A DNA stretch of 64,000 nt, from assembly GCA_017538105.1 (NCBI GenBank), contig JAFYJN010000094.1:1-64000 (forward strand). Reading direction: 5' to 3'. The notes below the pieces were generated by a model. The model was not told the DNA's origin. It searched no databases and saw nothing but the letters and a program-made list of their open reading frames with translations. This DNA is from Prevotella sp. (GTDB lineage: Bacteria > Bacteroidota > Bacteroidia > Bacteroidales > Bacteroidaceae). The position numbers and the translations under genes are program-made. Below, one piece after another: positions 16,501-24,686 of the stretch. The first letter of the stretch is position 1. Each line of letters opens with the position of its first letter.

Positions 16501-17060
16501 TGAATGTGAAAGAGCTAAACTTTGTTGAGGGTGCCGGTATCTTGGTTAGGAAGGTGAAATGTAACTTCCGCACCATGGGCAAGAAATACGGCAAACTGAT
16601 GAAAGGTGTTGCTGCTGCAATGGCAGAGTTGTCTCAAGAACAAATAGCTGAGTTGCAGGAGAATGGTTCCATCGACATAGAGGTCGAAGGGCAGAAACTA
16701 CAAGTTGTGGCCGAAGATGTGGAAATTATCAGCGAAGACATTAAAGGCTGGCTTGTAGCCAATGAGGGTAACCTCACAGTGGCTCTTGAGGTGGAACTGA
16801 CAGAGGCTCTTATCAAGGAGGGTATGGCACGTGAACTCATCAACCGCATCCAGAACTTGCGCAAGGAGGCTGGATTGGAAATCACTGACCGCATCAATGT
16901 GTTGATTTCTGAAAATGAGAAACTGCATGTGGCTGTCGAAGAGTTTGGTGATTATATTGCACAACAGGTGCTTGCTGAGAATATCACATTTGCGTCAAAT
17001 GATGGCGTAGTGGTAGACTTTGACGATTTTAAGGTGAACATTACCGTAAATAAAGTATAA
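13503..17060 (+). CDS. ileS: Isoleucine--tRNA ligase, type-B-like (eukaryotic-like)
   Basis: 1185 residues from ATG 13503 (MAKKFAEYGGLNLTAINEEI); an in-frame TTG at 13461 is an unlikely start. It charges tRNA-Ile in the cytoplasm. The class I HIGH motif appears as GHPGIHH in FYEGPPSANGHPGIHHVLA. The KMSKS loop is GEKMSKHKGNV. The large CP1 editing domain carries TTTPWTLPSN and the GTGIVHIAPTFGADD block. The C-terminal extension and KMSKH variant are typical of the long eukaryote-like bacterial IleS, a class associated with low mupirocin sensitivity (family knowledge, not shown here). It is the first gene of a plus-strand run that continues with no gap over 31 bp to 23545. Confidence 0.96.
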   Translation: MAKKFAEYGGLNLTAINEEILNEWNEHNIFWRSITEREGCPQFVFYEGPPSANGHPGIHHVLARSIKDTFNRYKTMRGFQVHRKAGWDTHGLPVELSVEKELGITKADIDNKKSEKYISVGEYNRRCRENVMKYTAEWRELTEKMGYFVDLDHPYITYDNKYIETLWWLLKQLYDKGLLYKGYTIQPYSPAAGTGLSSHELNQPGCYRDVKDTTATALFQALDPKEEWTKWGKPYFAAWTTTPWTLPSNTALCVGPKIEYVAIQTYNPYNDAPITLVMAKELVNAYFKPEGAEKPLEEYKHGDKVVPYRIVGDYMGTDLVGLHYRQLMPWVKPCQKVDAHAPEYVTAYAKAHPDKVFTSENGKEQFVEMADCAFRVIPGDYVTTEDGTGIVHIAPTFGADDAKVAKDSAIPALFLINKKAETRPMVDLQGKYYVLEELDNNFTDKCVYLDAYKNHAGDFVKNAYKPEFNVDGKYDEKAAEKAEDLNIVLCMEMKMEGTALRIEKHVHNYPHCWRTDKPVLYYPLDSWFIRSTAKKERMFELNKTINWQPESTGTGRFGNWLENLNDWNLSRSRFWGTPLPIWRSEDDEEICIGSLEQLYAEIEKAVEAGVMQENPMQVKGFIPGDYSQENYNRIDMHRPYVDNIMLVSDTGKPMHRESDLIDVWFDSGAMPYAQIHYPFENREAVDERLAFPADFINEGVDQTRGWFFTLHAIATMVFDSVAFKNVISTGLVLDATGEKMSKHKGNVKDPFDMIGQYGADAARFYMMTNSEPWDNLKFDPNGVDEVRRKLFGTLYNTYSFFALYANVDCFDPNGENSFSPDFEVPEIDRWILSSLHTLIKGVRSEMDNYDPTRAGRLIDSFVNDDLSNWYVRLNRKRFWGKEMSDDKLSAYMTLYTCLMTVAKLLAPFAPFYSDRLYRDLGGKKDSVHLDAIPEEDENLIDPELEARMAMAQDITSMTLALRRKVNIKVRQPLQQIMIPAVDDKQRQHIEAMAELIKKEVNVKELNFVEGAGILVRKVKCNFRTMGKKYGKLMKGVAAAMAELSQEQIAELQENGSIDIEVEGQKLQVVAEDVEIISEDIKGWLVANEGNLTVALEVELTEALIKEGMARELINRIQNLRKEAGLEITDRINVLISENEKLHVAVEEFGDYIAQQVLAENITFASNDGVVVDFDDFKVNITVNKV

Positions 17061-17091
17061 ATCTAATAATTTAGAAACAATTAAAACGACT

Positions 17092-17472
17092 ATGGCTGAG
17101 AAAACACGTTATAGTGATGAAGAACTGGAAGAGTTCCGTACCATCATCAATGAGAAACTGGCATTAGCCAAACGAGATTATAACCAGATGATGCGACAGC
17201 TGATGAATGCTGATGGCAATGATGTTGACGACACTTCACCCACATACAAGGTGCTTGAAGAAGGTAGCGCTACACAGAGCAAGGAAGAGCTAATACAGTT
17301 AGCTTCCCGCCAGCAGAAATTCATTCAGGGATTGGAGGCGGCTCTTATCCGCATTGAAAACAAGACATACGGCATCGATCGCATAACGGGTGAGTTGATT
17401 CCCAAGGAACGGTTGCGTGCCGTGCCTCATGCCACTCTGAGTGTGGCATCGAAAAATGCCCGCAAGAAATAA
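17092..17472 (+). CDS. DksA/TraR-family protein lacking the zinc-finger cysteines
   Basis: 126 residues. An N-terminal coiled coil (YSDEELEEFRTIINEKLALAKRDYNQMMRQ) carries an acidic Asp-rich tip (NADGNDVDDTSPTYK). A DksA-like globular domain follows: GLEAALIRIENKTYGIDRITG, ELIPKERLRAVPHATLSV. DksA-family proteins enter the RNA polymerase secondary channel and act with ppGpp. The C4 zinc finger is gone: no cysteine occurs anywhere, and the place usually written YGICRVTG reads YGIDRITG. A basic tail, SKNARKK, ends the protein. It sits between ileS (31 bp upstream) and lspA (3 bp downstream), a conserved order in Bacteroidales. Confidence 0.88.
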   Translation: MAEKTRYSDEELEEFRTIINEKLALAKRDYNQMMRQLMNADGNDVDDTSPTYKVLEEGSATQSKEELIQLASRQQKFIQGLEAALIRIENKTYGIDRITGELIPKERLRAVPHATLSVASKNARKK

Positions 17473-17475
17473 GAC

Positions 17476-18147
17476 ATGACCCCTCAACAGAAGAAAAACC
17501 GCTTGTCATGGATGGCGGTAGGCATTGTTTTAGCCGTGCTTGCCATTGACCAAATCATCAAGATTTGCGTCAAGACAAACTTATGCCTGCATGAGTCTGT
17601 GCATGTGACTGACTGGTTCTACATCAGTTTTGTGGAAAACAACGGAATGGCTTACGGCATGACAATTGTTCCTAAATTGGCTTTGAGCTTGTTCCGTATT
17701 GCAGCTGTGGGACTTATCGGCTGGTATATATGCAGATTGGTCAAACAAGGAGCACGGACGTTGTACATTGCTCTGATGGCACTTATCATGGCTGGTGCGG
17801 CGGGCAACATCTTTGATTCCATGTTTTACGGATTGATGTTTTCCGATTCCACTCCTTTTCAGGTGGCCCAATGGGTTCCTTTTGGCGAGGGTTATGGCGA
17901 TTTCCTCAAGGGCAGGGTGGTAGATATGTTCTATTTCCCCATCATTGAAACGGATTTGCCAGGATGGGTGCCGTTTTGGGGAGGTGACCATTTTATCTTT
18001 TTCTCGCCCGTTTTCAACTTCGCCGATGCCGCCATTTCTACTGGCGTAGTGGCGTTATTGCTCTTCTGCAGAAAAGAATTAGCTTCTATATCTCTGTTTT
18101 CCAAACGAGAGGAATCCGAGACTAATAACGAAGACCTAAACAACTGA
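17476..18147 (+). CDS. lspA: Lipoprotein signal peptidase (signal peptidase II)
   Basis: 223 residues. An inner-membrane aspartyl protease that removes lipoprotein signal peptides after diacylglyceryl transfer. Four membrane segments are visible (about 11-31, 68-88, 95-115, 180-200). Family motifs are ENNGMAYGM, AGAAGNIFDSMFYG (first catalytic Asp), KGRVVDMFYF and FNFADAAIS (second catalytic Asp). The loop between the catalytic Asps is longer than in E. coli (MFSDSTPFQVAQWVPFGEG plus a DLPGWVPFWGG insertion), usual for Bacteroidota. It starts 3 bp after the DksA-like gene, and a lipoprotein gene follows 5 bp later. It processes the many lipoproteins seen in this window. Confidence 0.95.
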   Translation: MTPQQKKNRLSWMAVGIVLAVLAIDQIIKICVKTNLCLHESVHVTDWFYISFVENNGMAYGMTIVPKLALSLFRIAAVGLIGWYICRLVKQGARTLYIALMALIMAGAAGNIFDSMFYGLMFSDSTPFQVAQWVPFGEGYGDFLKGRVVDMFYFPIIETDLPGWVPFWGGDHFIFFSPVFNFADAAISTGVVALLLFCRKELASISLFSKREESETNNEDLNN

Positions 18148-18152
18148 TTTCC

Positions 18153-19190
18153 ATGACACGGCACGCCGCCTGGGGCATCATTGTAATCCTCCTCGGTATG
18201 ATGGCATGTAAACCAAAAATACCGAGCCAGTATTTGCGTCCTAATAAAATGGTCGACGTGTTGTATGATTATCATCTAGCGGATGGAGTAGTGTTGTATG
18301 AAGGCAATAGCGGAAATTCCAGCGAACGACAGATGGCATACAGATTGGAAGTCCTTCATAAACATGGAGTGACACAAGAGCAGCTCGACTCATCGTTGGC
18401 ATACTATTTCCGTCATACAGAAGAGTTACAAAAAATATATGAAGAAGTGGCAAAACGACTGTCAGATGAAGCTATTGCCCTGGGCGCTTCTGCTAATGAC
18501 ATTCGTCTTTACGGAGAAGAAGGTTTACGAGGAGACACGTCTAATGTCTGGGTCGGCCCTCCAACTGCTATTCTCCTGCCCAATGAACCGAATAACATTA
18601 TCAAGTTTCATCTCAATGCAGATACTACCTACCATATTGGTGATAAAGTGATGTTGGTGTTCGATTCTCAATTCATAGTCCAAGAAGGTTCGCGAGATGC
18701 GGTTGCGATACTTGCCATGCGGTTTGAGAACGACAGTGTTGCTAAGACGCAAATTAATATTTCATCGAACAACCATTATTCACTTCAAATGACCGACAAT
18801 AACCATCTTGGTATAAAAGAGATAAGAGGATTCATATATATGCCTACACCGTTGAGCGACAAGAAAACCACCACGTTGAAGATTCTGTCGCTTAGCAACA
18901 TTAAAGCGGTGAAGATGCACGAGAAAGTTAAGGAAAAACAAGAAGAAATAGGGGGAGATTCGAGACAACAGGCCATCCCTACAACATTACCAGAGAGCGA
19001 CAGTGCCCGTTCCACTTCTCCAAAAGCTATTCCCGGACGTCCCAAAGATGTGGGTATGATTAACCCAGTGCCTGGAAAACCGACATCCAATCCTCAGTCT
19101 GAATCTTCTACGACCACTGGTGGCAATGGGACAACGGAACGTGGTACATTCGTAAAGGGAAAACCTAAACACAAATGGAACAACCAATGA
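18153..19190 (+). CDS. DUF4296 lipoprotein
   Basis: 345 residues. The signal sequence ends in LGMMAC (Cys19), so it is a predicted lipoprotein. The DUF4296 domain, about 20-110, reads KIPSQYLRPNKMVDVLYDYHLADG...LHKHGVTQEQLDSSLAYYFRHTEELQKIYEEVAKRL. A beta-rich middle (TTYHIGDKVMLVFDSQFIVQ) and a low-complexity Pro/Ser/Thr tail ending GKPKHKWNNQ follow. The family's role is not known. Its placement directly after lspA in an operon is typical of Bacteroidales. It overlaps the next ORF by 4 bp. Confidence 0.88.
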   Translation: MTRHAAWGIIVILLGMMACKPKIPSQYLRPNKMVDVLYDYHLADGVVLYEGNSGNSSERQMAYRLEVLHKHGVTQEQLDSSLAYYFRHTEELQKIYEEVAKRLSDEAIALGASANDIRLYGEEGLRGDTSNVWVGPPTAILLPNEPNNIIKFHLNADTTYHIGDKVMLVFDSQFIVQEGSRDAVAILAMRFENDSVAKTQINISSNNHYSLQMTDNNHLGIKEIRGFIYMPTPLSDKKTTTLKILSLSNIKAVKMHEKVKEKQEEIGGDSRQQAIPTTLPESDSARSTSPKAIPGRPKDVGMINPVPGKPTSNPQSESSTTTGGNGTTERGTFVKGKPKHKWNNQ

Positions 19191-19399
19191 AATGGTATGC
19201 AGCCCACACGGTAACAGCTTCACATGGAACGTGGAAGATGGCGGCAGTGGCAATACAAGACGGAGAGGTGATAGGTTTGAGACAAATTATCGGTGAGCCA
19301 CCGAATACCATGTGGTTAGGTGGCACAATTCTTTTGAAACGTGCCGACAACGGCAAGATGACAGCTTATCATGTTGATAGCGACAAATGGCTGAAATAG
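19187..19399 (+). CDS. Small conserved-looking protein of unknown function
   Basis: 70 residues from the ATG at 19187, which overlaps the upstream TGA as ATGA. This supports translational coupling; an alternative ATG lies at 19175. The sequence MKWYAAHTVTASHGTWKMAA continues VAIQDGEVIGLRQIIGEPPNTMWLGGTILLKR. It looks like one small beta-sheet domain with no signal peptide and no cysteines. It is squeezed between the DUF4296 lipoprotein and nadC in the same operon, which argues that it is real. I do not recognise the family. Confidence 0.65.
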   Translation: MKWYAAHTVTASHGTWKMAAVAIQDGEVIGLRQIIGEPPNTMWLGGTILLKRADNGKMTAYHVDSDKWLK

Positions 19400-19422
19400 A
19401 ACCATGCTTTAAACGAAATATT

Positions 19423-20271
19423 ATGCTTACAGTCAATGAATTAGAAGATCGTTTGATAGATCTTGCCTTCGCTGAAGATATTGGCGATGGTGACCATACT
19501 ACACTTTGCTGTATTCCTGCCGATGCCATGGGACGTTCACATCTCTTGATCAAGGAAGAAGGAATTCTGGCAGGTGTGGAAGTGGCAAAAAAAGTGTTTG
19601 ACCGTTTCGACCCTTCCTTACAAGTGGAGGTTCTTATCGAAGATGGCGCCCATGTGCGTCCTGGCGACATTGCCATGGTGGTGTCTGGTAAGATTCAAAG
19701 CCTGCTCCAAACTGAACGTCTCATGCTGAACATAATGCAACGCATGAGCGGCATTGCCACCAATACCCATCGTTACGTGAAACTATTGGAAGGAACGAAG
19801 ACGCATGTTCTTGATACCAGAAAGACAACACCCGGATTGCGTATGTTGGAGAAACAAGCGGTGAAGATTGGTGGTGGAGTGAACCACCGTATCGGTCTTT
19901 TTGACATGATTCTTCTCAAAGATAATCATGTAGATTTTGCCGGTGGAATAACAAATGCCATCAACCGTTGTCATGCTTATCTCAAAGAGAAAGGTCTCGA
20001 CTTGAAGATAGAGATAGAGGTGCGCAATTTCGATGAACTGAACCAAGTCTTGTCTTGTGGTGGTGTCGACCGTATTATGCTCGACAACTTCAGCGTTGAG
20101 AACACACGCAAAGCAGTGGAAATGATCGACGGGCGTTATGAGACGGAATCGAGCGGGGGTATTACCATCGAAACTATCCGTAGTTATGCCGAATGTGGTG
20201 TAGACTATGTGTCTGTGGGTGCGCTTACTCATTCGGTTAAAGGTCTTGACATGAGTTTCAAGGCATGCTGA
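19423..20271 (+). CDS. nadC: Nicotinate-nucleotide pyrophosphorylase (carboxylating)
   Basis: 282 residues from ATG 19423 (MLTVNELEDRLIDLAFAEDIG); an in-frame ATG at 19387 would overlap the upstream gene. It converts quinolinate and PRPP to nicotinic acid mononucleotide, the committed step of de novo NAD synthesis. Motifs: EDIGDGDHTT, QTERLMLNIMQRMSGIAT, the PRPP/quinolinate-binding VLDTRKTTPGLRMLEK and GGGVNHRIGLFDMILLKDNH, and the TIM-barrel end SGGITIETIRSYAECGVDYVSVGALTHS. Length and motifs are complete. It overlaps the M23 peptidase gene by 7 bp. Confidence 0.96.
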   Translation: MLTVNELEDRLIDLAFAEDIGDGDHTTLCCIPADAMGRSHLLIKEEGILAGVEVAKKVFDRFDPSLQVEVLIEDGAHVRPGDIAMVVSGKIQSLLQTERLMLNIMQRMSGIATNTHRYVKLLEGTKTHVLDTRKTTPGLRMLEKQAVKIGGGVNHRIGLFDMILLKDNHVDFAGGITNAINRCHAYLKEKGLDLKIEIEVRNFDELNQVLSCGGVDRIMLDNFSVENTRKAVEMIDGRYETESSGGITIETIRSYAECGVDYVSVGALTHSVKGLDMSFKAC

Positions 20272-21902
20272 TAGCTTCTCTGTTTTTGTTCCTTGTCTCA
20301 TACGTGTCCCCAGTGAGTTTTGATATTTCGCTGGCGGGGAATTTTGGTGAGCCTAGGCCTAATCATTTCCATGGCGGGATCGATGTAAAGACGCAGCATG
20401 AGGAGGGGAAACCGGTGCATTCCATCGGTGATGGCTATGTGTGCAAGGTTTCGGTGTCTACTGGTGGTTATGGCAATGCTGTCTTCGTCAGACATCCTGA
20501 TGGATATACGAGTGTCTATGCGCACCTTCAGCAGTTCGCACCAGCCATAGAAGCAAAAGTCAAACAATGGCAATACAATCATAAGTCTTGGGAAGGTGAA
20601 ATACCTTTCTCTGCTACTGACTTTCCTGTCGTATCCGGACAAGTCATAGCATTGAGTGGCAATACTGGTGCAAGTATGGGGCCTCATCTCCATCTGGAAA
20701 TACACCAGACCGATACTTGGGATATGTATGATCCCTTGGAATTTTTGCCTGAAGGTGTCGTAAAAGACGGGAGATGTCCTGAAGCCACCGCTATTATGGC
20801 ATATCCCCAACAGGGAGAAGGATCATTTTGTGGCATGTCACATAAAGTTCTTCTTACGCTGAAAGATGGGCATCTTCCTGACTCTCTCACAGCATGGGGT
20901 AAGGTGGGCTTTGCCATATGCGCTGATGATTTCATGGAGGGCTCTTCCAACCATTATGGCATCAGGTATACATCATTGTTCGTTGATGGAGTAGAGGTGT
21001 TCCACAGTGATGTCAATGGTATACCATCCGATATGAATAGAATGGTTAATTCTTGGGGCGATTATGATGAATTCAAAGAAAGCAAACGATGGTTCATGAA
21101 GTCATTTGTCGAACCGGGTAATTTACTACCCTTCTTGACGACAGACCAACGGAAAGGGTATATCTTCTTCCAACAGGAAAAGATTTATCTCTTGAAATAT
21201 GTGCTTAAGGATTTCTTTGGAAACGAACGTGTTTATGAGTTCCGTATCGCCGGAAAGAAACAAGTTATTAGTCAGGATAGTATCTCTGAAGGACATCGAC
21301 AGAAATTGAAATGGGATGAAGAAAACAATATCGACCAATCAGGTGTGAAACTAAATATTCCCAAGGGTTGTCTTCCCGACAATATTGTGCTTACAGTGGG
21401 AGCAGACACAGCCCGCTGGTCTGGAAAATACTCTTTCGTAGATAAGTCAACCCCTTTATTTCACTATGCAGACATCGCGTTACGTATAGGAAAACATGTT
21501 GTCGACACTACAAAACTATACATCACGGCTGACGGAACCTATCTTGGTGGCAATGCGACAGAAGAAGGATGGGTGAGGACTACCACCAGAGATTTGGGAG
21601 GAGTCTTTTCGCTTGGATACGACAATCTACCTCCTGTCATTTCAGCTGTGGACAAAGCGAAATGGATTGATTCTGGCAACATCATCTATGAGGTGAAAGA
21701 CACCTTGTCGGGCGTAGATAGGGTAGAGGGAGCCATTGACGGCTTATTTGTGCTTTTCGAGCCTATTCCTCACTCGAGGAAATATATTTGTCGGTTGAAG
21801 AAGACACCTGTAAAAAAGATTGGGAAACAACGTTCGTTGGAATTTGTAGTATGGGACAGAAGAAATAACAAGCAACTAGTAAAAGATCAGATAAACTACT
21901 GA
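20265..21902 (+). CDS. M23-family metallopeptidase (LytM domain), exported
   Basis: 545 residues. A short signal peptide (MLIASLFLFLVSYVSPVS) is followed straight away by the peptidase domain, about 20-160. The zinc ligands are visible: HFHGGID (H-x3-D) and MGPHLHLEIH (HLH). The remaining 380 residues are beta-rich (DSLTAWGKVGFAICADDFMEG; ADIALRIGKHVVDTTKLYI) and probably form Ig-like domains. Such enzymes cut peptidoglycan cross-links or regulate amidases in the periplasm. The N-terminal position of the catalytic domain with a long C-terminal extension is characteristic of a Bacteroidota subgroup. It is coupled to nadC by a 7-bp overlap, and a C69 dipeptidase follows after 5 bp. Confidence 0.9.
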   Translation: MLIASLFLFLVSYVSPVSFDISLAGNFGEPRPNHFHGGIDVKTQHEEGKPVHSIGDGYVCKVSVSTGGYGNAVFVRHPDGYTSVYAHLQQFAPAIEAKVKQWQYNHKSWEGEIPFSATDFPVVSGQVIALSGNTGASMGPHLHLEIHQTDTWDMYDPLEFLPEGVVKDGRCPEATAIMAYPQQGEGSFCGMSHKVLLTLKDGHLPDSLTAWGKVGFAICADDFMEGSSNHYGIRYTSLFVDGVEVFHSDVNGIPSDMNRMVNSWGDYDEFKESKRWFMKSFVEPGNLLPFLTTDQRKGYIFFQQEKIYLLKYVLKDFFGNERVYEFRIAGKKQVISQDSISEGHRQKLKWDEENNIDQSGVKLNIPKGCLPDNIVLTVGADTARWSGKYSFVDKSTPLFHYADIALRIGKHVVDTTKLYITADGTYLGGNATEEGWVRTTTRDLGGVFSLGYDNLPPVISAVDKAKWIDSGNIIYEVKDTLSGVDRVEGAIDGLFVLFEPIPHSRKYICRLKKTPVKKIGKQRSLEFVVWDRRNNKQLVKDQINY

Positions 21903-21907
21903 ATATC

Positions 21908-23545
21908 ATGAGAAGAATACTATTTACAATTGTTTTGTGCGTGGCTTCCTATGCATCAGCCTGCACCAACTTCATCGTGGCCAAGGGAGCTTCTACCGAT
22001 GGGTCGGTAATTTGCACCTATAATGCCGATGATTATGGAATGTTTCAGAATCTTTGTCATTACCCGGCGGGTACTCATCCCAAAGGGACGATGCGCGATG
22101 TGTATGATTGGGACACGAATGTTTTCCACGGTCAGATTCCTGAAGCTGAGGTGACGTACAATGTCATAGGTAACATCAACGAATACCAAGTGACAATAGG
22201 TGAGACCACATATGGCGGACGTGAAGAGATGGTTGACCCCACAGGAATACTAGACTATGGTTCACTTATATATATTGCTTTACAGAGATCGCGGACAGCT
22301 CGTGAAGCCATAGAAGTGATGACGACACTAGCGAACACCTATGGTTACAATTCCGAAGGTGAGACATTCAGTATCTGCGACCCCAATGAGGCGTGGATTA
22401 TGGAGATGATGGGCAAAGGCCCCGGTTCCAAGGGTGCTGTTTGGGTGGCCATTCGCATTCCCGACAATGCCATTTGTGCCCATGCCAACCAAAGTCGTAT
22501 TACCACTTTCAACATGAAAGACAAAAAGAATGTGCTTTATGCCAAGGATGTGGTGAAATTCGCACGTGAGAAAGGGTGGTTCAATGGTAAAGATGCTGAC
22601 TTTAGTTGGAACGAGGCGTATGCCAAACCCGACTTTTCTGGGCGTCGGTATTGCGAAGCGAGAGTGTGGAGTTTTTTCAACCATTTCGCCGACCATTTCG
22701 ATAGATACCTGCCATACGTCATGGGAAAGGAGAAAAATACAGAGCCTATGCCGTTGTGGATTGTTCCCAACAAGAAATTAAGCGTACGTGACGTGCAAGA
22801 GTGCATGCGTGATCACTTCGAAGGCACACCTCTTTCTCTTGACCAAGACATCGCCCAAGGTATATGGAACATGCCGTACCGTCCCACACCGCTCACCTTC
22901 GAGATTGACGGCAAAAAGTATTTTAACGAACGGCCTACGTCTACACAACAGACAGGCTTCTCATATGTCAGTCAGATGCGTTCATGGCTGCCTCGCCAAG
23001 TAGGCGGCTTGATGTGGTGGGGCAACGACGACGGCAATATGGTGGCTTATACGCCCATATATTGTTGTATGACCCGTCGTCCGGAGTGTTACAATACACC
23101 GGGTGCCGATGCGCTTACCTTCTCTGACAAGAACGCATTCTGGGTTTGTAACTGGGTGTCGAACATGGTCTATCCACGTTATTCACAGATGTTCCCGTCT
23201 CTTAAACAGGTGCGTGACTCTTTGGAAGATTCCTATTTCAACCATCAGGCTGATATAGAACAGCGGGCGGTGCAAATGTGTCAGACAGACGAACAGTTAG
23301 CTATACGTTTTCTTGAAGACTACAGTATCGAAGTGGCTCAACAGATGTTGGAACGTTGGAAGCAGTTAGCCATTTACCTTATCGTCAAATATAATGATAT
23401 GGCTGTTAAACCGGAGAAAGACGGTAAGTTCCTTCGTACCCCGGAAGGCATACAAGAGCGAGTTCAACGTCCTGGCTATTCTGACTATTTCCGTCGTGAA
23501 CTGATACGACAGACCGGTGATAAATTTGAATATCCTGAGGAATAA
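21908..23545 (+). CDS. C69-family dipeptidase, exported
   Basis: 545 residues. The signal peptide MRRILFTIVLCVASYASA ends just before Cys19, in ACTNFIVAKGASTDGSVI. In family C69 (PepD-like) this Cys becomes the N-terminal nucleophile after cleavage, so signal removal may also activate the enzyme. Further family blocks are GNINEYQVTIGETTYGGR, EAIEVMTTLANTYGYNSEGE, DPNEAWIMEMMGKGPGSKGAVWVA and ICAHANQSRIT. It probably hydrolyses dipeptides in the periplasm, feeding peptide or wall-fragment recycling beside the M23 peptidase. It is the last gene of the ileS run and is followed by a bidirectional terminator. Confidence 0.92.
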   Translation: MRRILFTIVLCVASYASACTNFIVAKGASTDGSVICTYNADDYGMFQNLCHYPAGTHPKGTMRDVYDWDTNVFHGQIPEAEVTYNVIGNINEYQVTIGETTYGGREEMVDPTGILDYGSLIYIALQRSRTAREAIEVMTTLANTYGYNSEGETFSICDPNEAWIMEMMGKGPGSKGAVWVAIRIPDNAICAHANQSRITTFNMKDKKNVLYAKDVVKFAREKGWFNGKDADFSWNEAYAKPDFSGRRYCEARVWSFFNHFADHFDRYLPYVMGKEKNTEPMPLWIVPNKKLSVRDVQECMRDHFEGTPLSLDQDIAQGIWNMPYRPTPLTFEIDGKKYFNERPTSTQQTGFSYVSQMRSWLPRQVGGLMWWGNDDGNMVAYTPIYCCMTRRPECYNTPGADALTFSDKNAFWVCNWVSNMVYPRYSQMFPSLKQVRDSLEDSYFNHQADIEQRAVQMCQTDEQLAIRFLEDYSIEVAQQMLERWKQLAIYLIVKYNDMAVKPEKDGKFLRTPEGIQERVQRPGYSDYFRRELIRQTGDKFEYPEE

Positions 23546-23569
23546 GTGTATAAGAGATAAGCATATCGA

Positions 23570-23615
23570 ATTTAGGGTAAAGAATTCTATTTCTACGGAA
23601 TCCTTTACCCTAAAT
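23570..23615. terminator. Bidirectional terminator between the C69 dipeptidase gene and hisC
   Basis: ATTTAGGGTAAAGAATTC pairs with GAATCCTTTACCCTAAAT (one mismatch) across about 10 nt. Both convergent genes end close by (23545 and 23649). Confidence 0.8.
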
Positions 23616-23648
23616 CAATTATGCTAAACTCCAAAAACTATTCAATAA

Positions 23649-24686
23649 TTACGAGAGCCTTCTTAGCGCTCCTATCAGTTCTGTGTTTTCACGTTTTGTG
23701 CCAATAGTGATGCGAAGGCATCCTTGGCAGAGGTGTATCTTTGTTCGGTTACGAACAATTATACCATTATCTACCAGATATTGGTAAATACCTGTGGCAT
23801 CCGTCACCTCGCAAAGGAAGAAATTGGCATCAGAGGGATATATCCTTCGACAAATGGGCAGTTGACTGAACGCCTTGATAGTGCACTCACGTTCCCGAAG
23901 CAACTCATTTACCCAGTCGCGAACATGATAGGGATCTTTCAAGGCTTCTAGTGCTGCTTCCTGCGTAAGTTTATTTACATTATATGGGTATTTAACCTTG
24001 TTAAACAGTTGGATAATTTCCTTACTGGCGAACGCCATGCCCAATCGTATGGCAGCGCAGCCCCATGCTTTACTCATCGTATTTAATACGATGAGATGAG
24101 GGTAGTTAGACAGTTCTTCACGAAAACTTTTTTTCGAAGAAAAGTCACCATACGCCTCGTCGATAACCACAATACCCTGGAATTGTCGCATGATCGTCAA
24201 CAATTCATTACGGTCAAGACTGTTGCCCGTTGGGTTGTTGGGTGAGCATAACCAGATAAGTTTTGTGTGTTTGTCTGTATGCTCAAGTAATCTGGAGGCA
24301 ATAATGTTGAAATTTTCGTCCAATGACACTGGACGATATTCCACATTATTGATGTCTGCACAAACCTTGTACATGCCATATGTGGGATCGATGGCCACAA
24401 CGTTGTCACGGCCGGGTTCACAAAACACGCGGTAACAAAGGTCAATGGCTTCATCGCTTCCATTACCCAAGAATATTTGATCAGGGCATACACCCTTTAT
24501 CTTGGCAAGCCGCTCTTTCAGTTCACGTTGCAAGGGGTCGGGGTAACGATTCAACGGAACATTAAAAGGATTCTCGTTGGCGTCCAAAAACACATGGGCT
24601 TCCTTGCCTGAATATTCATCGCGGGCGCTGCTGTAAGGCGACAATGCCCATACGTTTTTCCTGACTAATTCTTCCAACCGTTTCAT
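23649..24686 (-). CDS. hisC: Histidinol-phosphate aminotransferase
   Basis: 345 residues. A PLP-dependent fold-type I enzyme that makes histidinol phosphate from imidazole acetol phosphate and glutamate. Visible: the N-terminal [70 protein letters not shown], and the PLP-lysine region [20 protein letters not shown]. The C-terminus closes with [23 protein letters not shown]. The start overlaps the end of hisD by 4 bp (ATGA), so the two are translationally coupled in the order hisG-hisD-hisC. Confidence 0.96.
   Translation of the reverse strand: MKRLEELVRKNVWALSPYSSARDEYSGKEAHVFLDANENPFNVPLNRYPDPLQRELKERLAKIKGVCPDQIFLGNGSDEAIDLCYRVFCEPGRDNVVAIDPTYGMYKVCADINNVEYRPVSLDENFNIIASRLLEHTDKHTKLIWLCSPNNPTGNSLDRNELLTIMRQFQGIVVIDEAYGDFSSKKSFREELSNYPHLIVLNTMSKAWGCAAIRLGMAFASKEIIQLFNKVKYPYNVNKLTQEAALEALKDPYHVRDWVNELLRERECTIKAFSQLPICRRIYPSDANFFLCEVTDATGIYQYLVDNGIIVRNRTKIHLCQGCLRITIGTKRENTELIGALRRLS

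Noticed and set aside
19783-20810. Two long minus-strand frames (172 and 170 codons) across nadC and the M23 gene
   Set aside because: Antisense shadows of two well-supported enzymes, with no promoter and no family resemblance.
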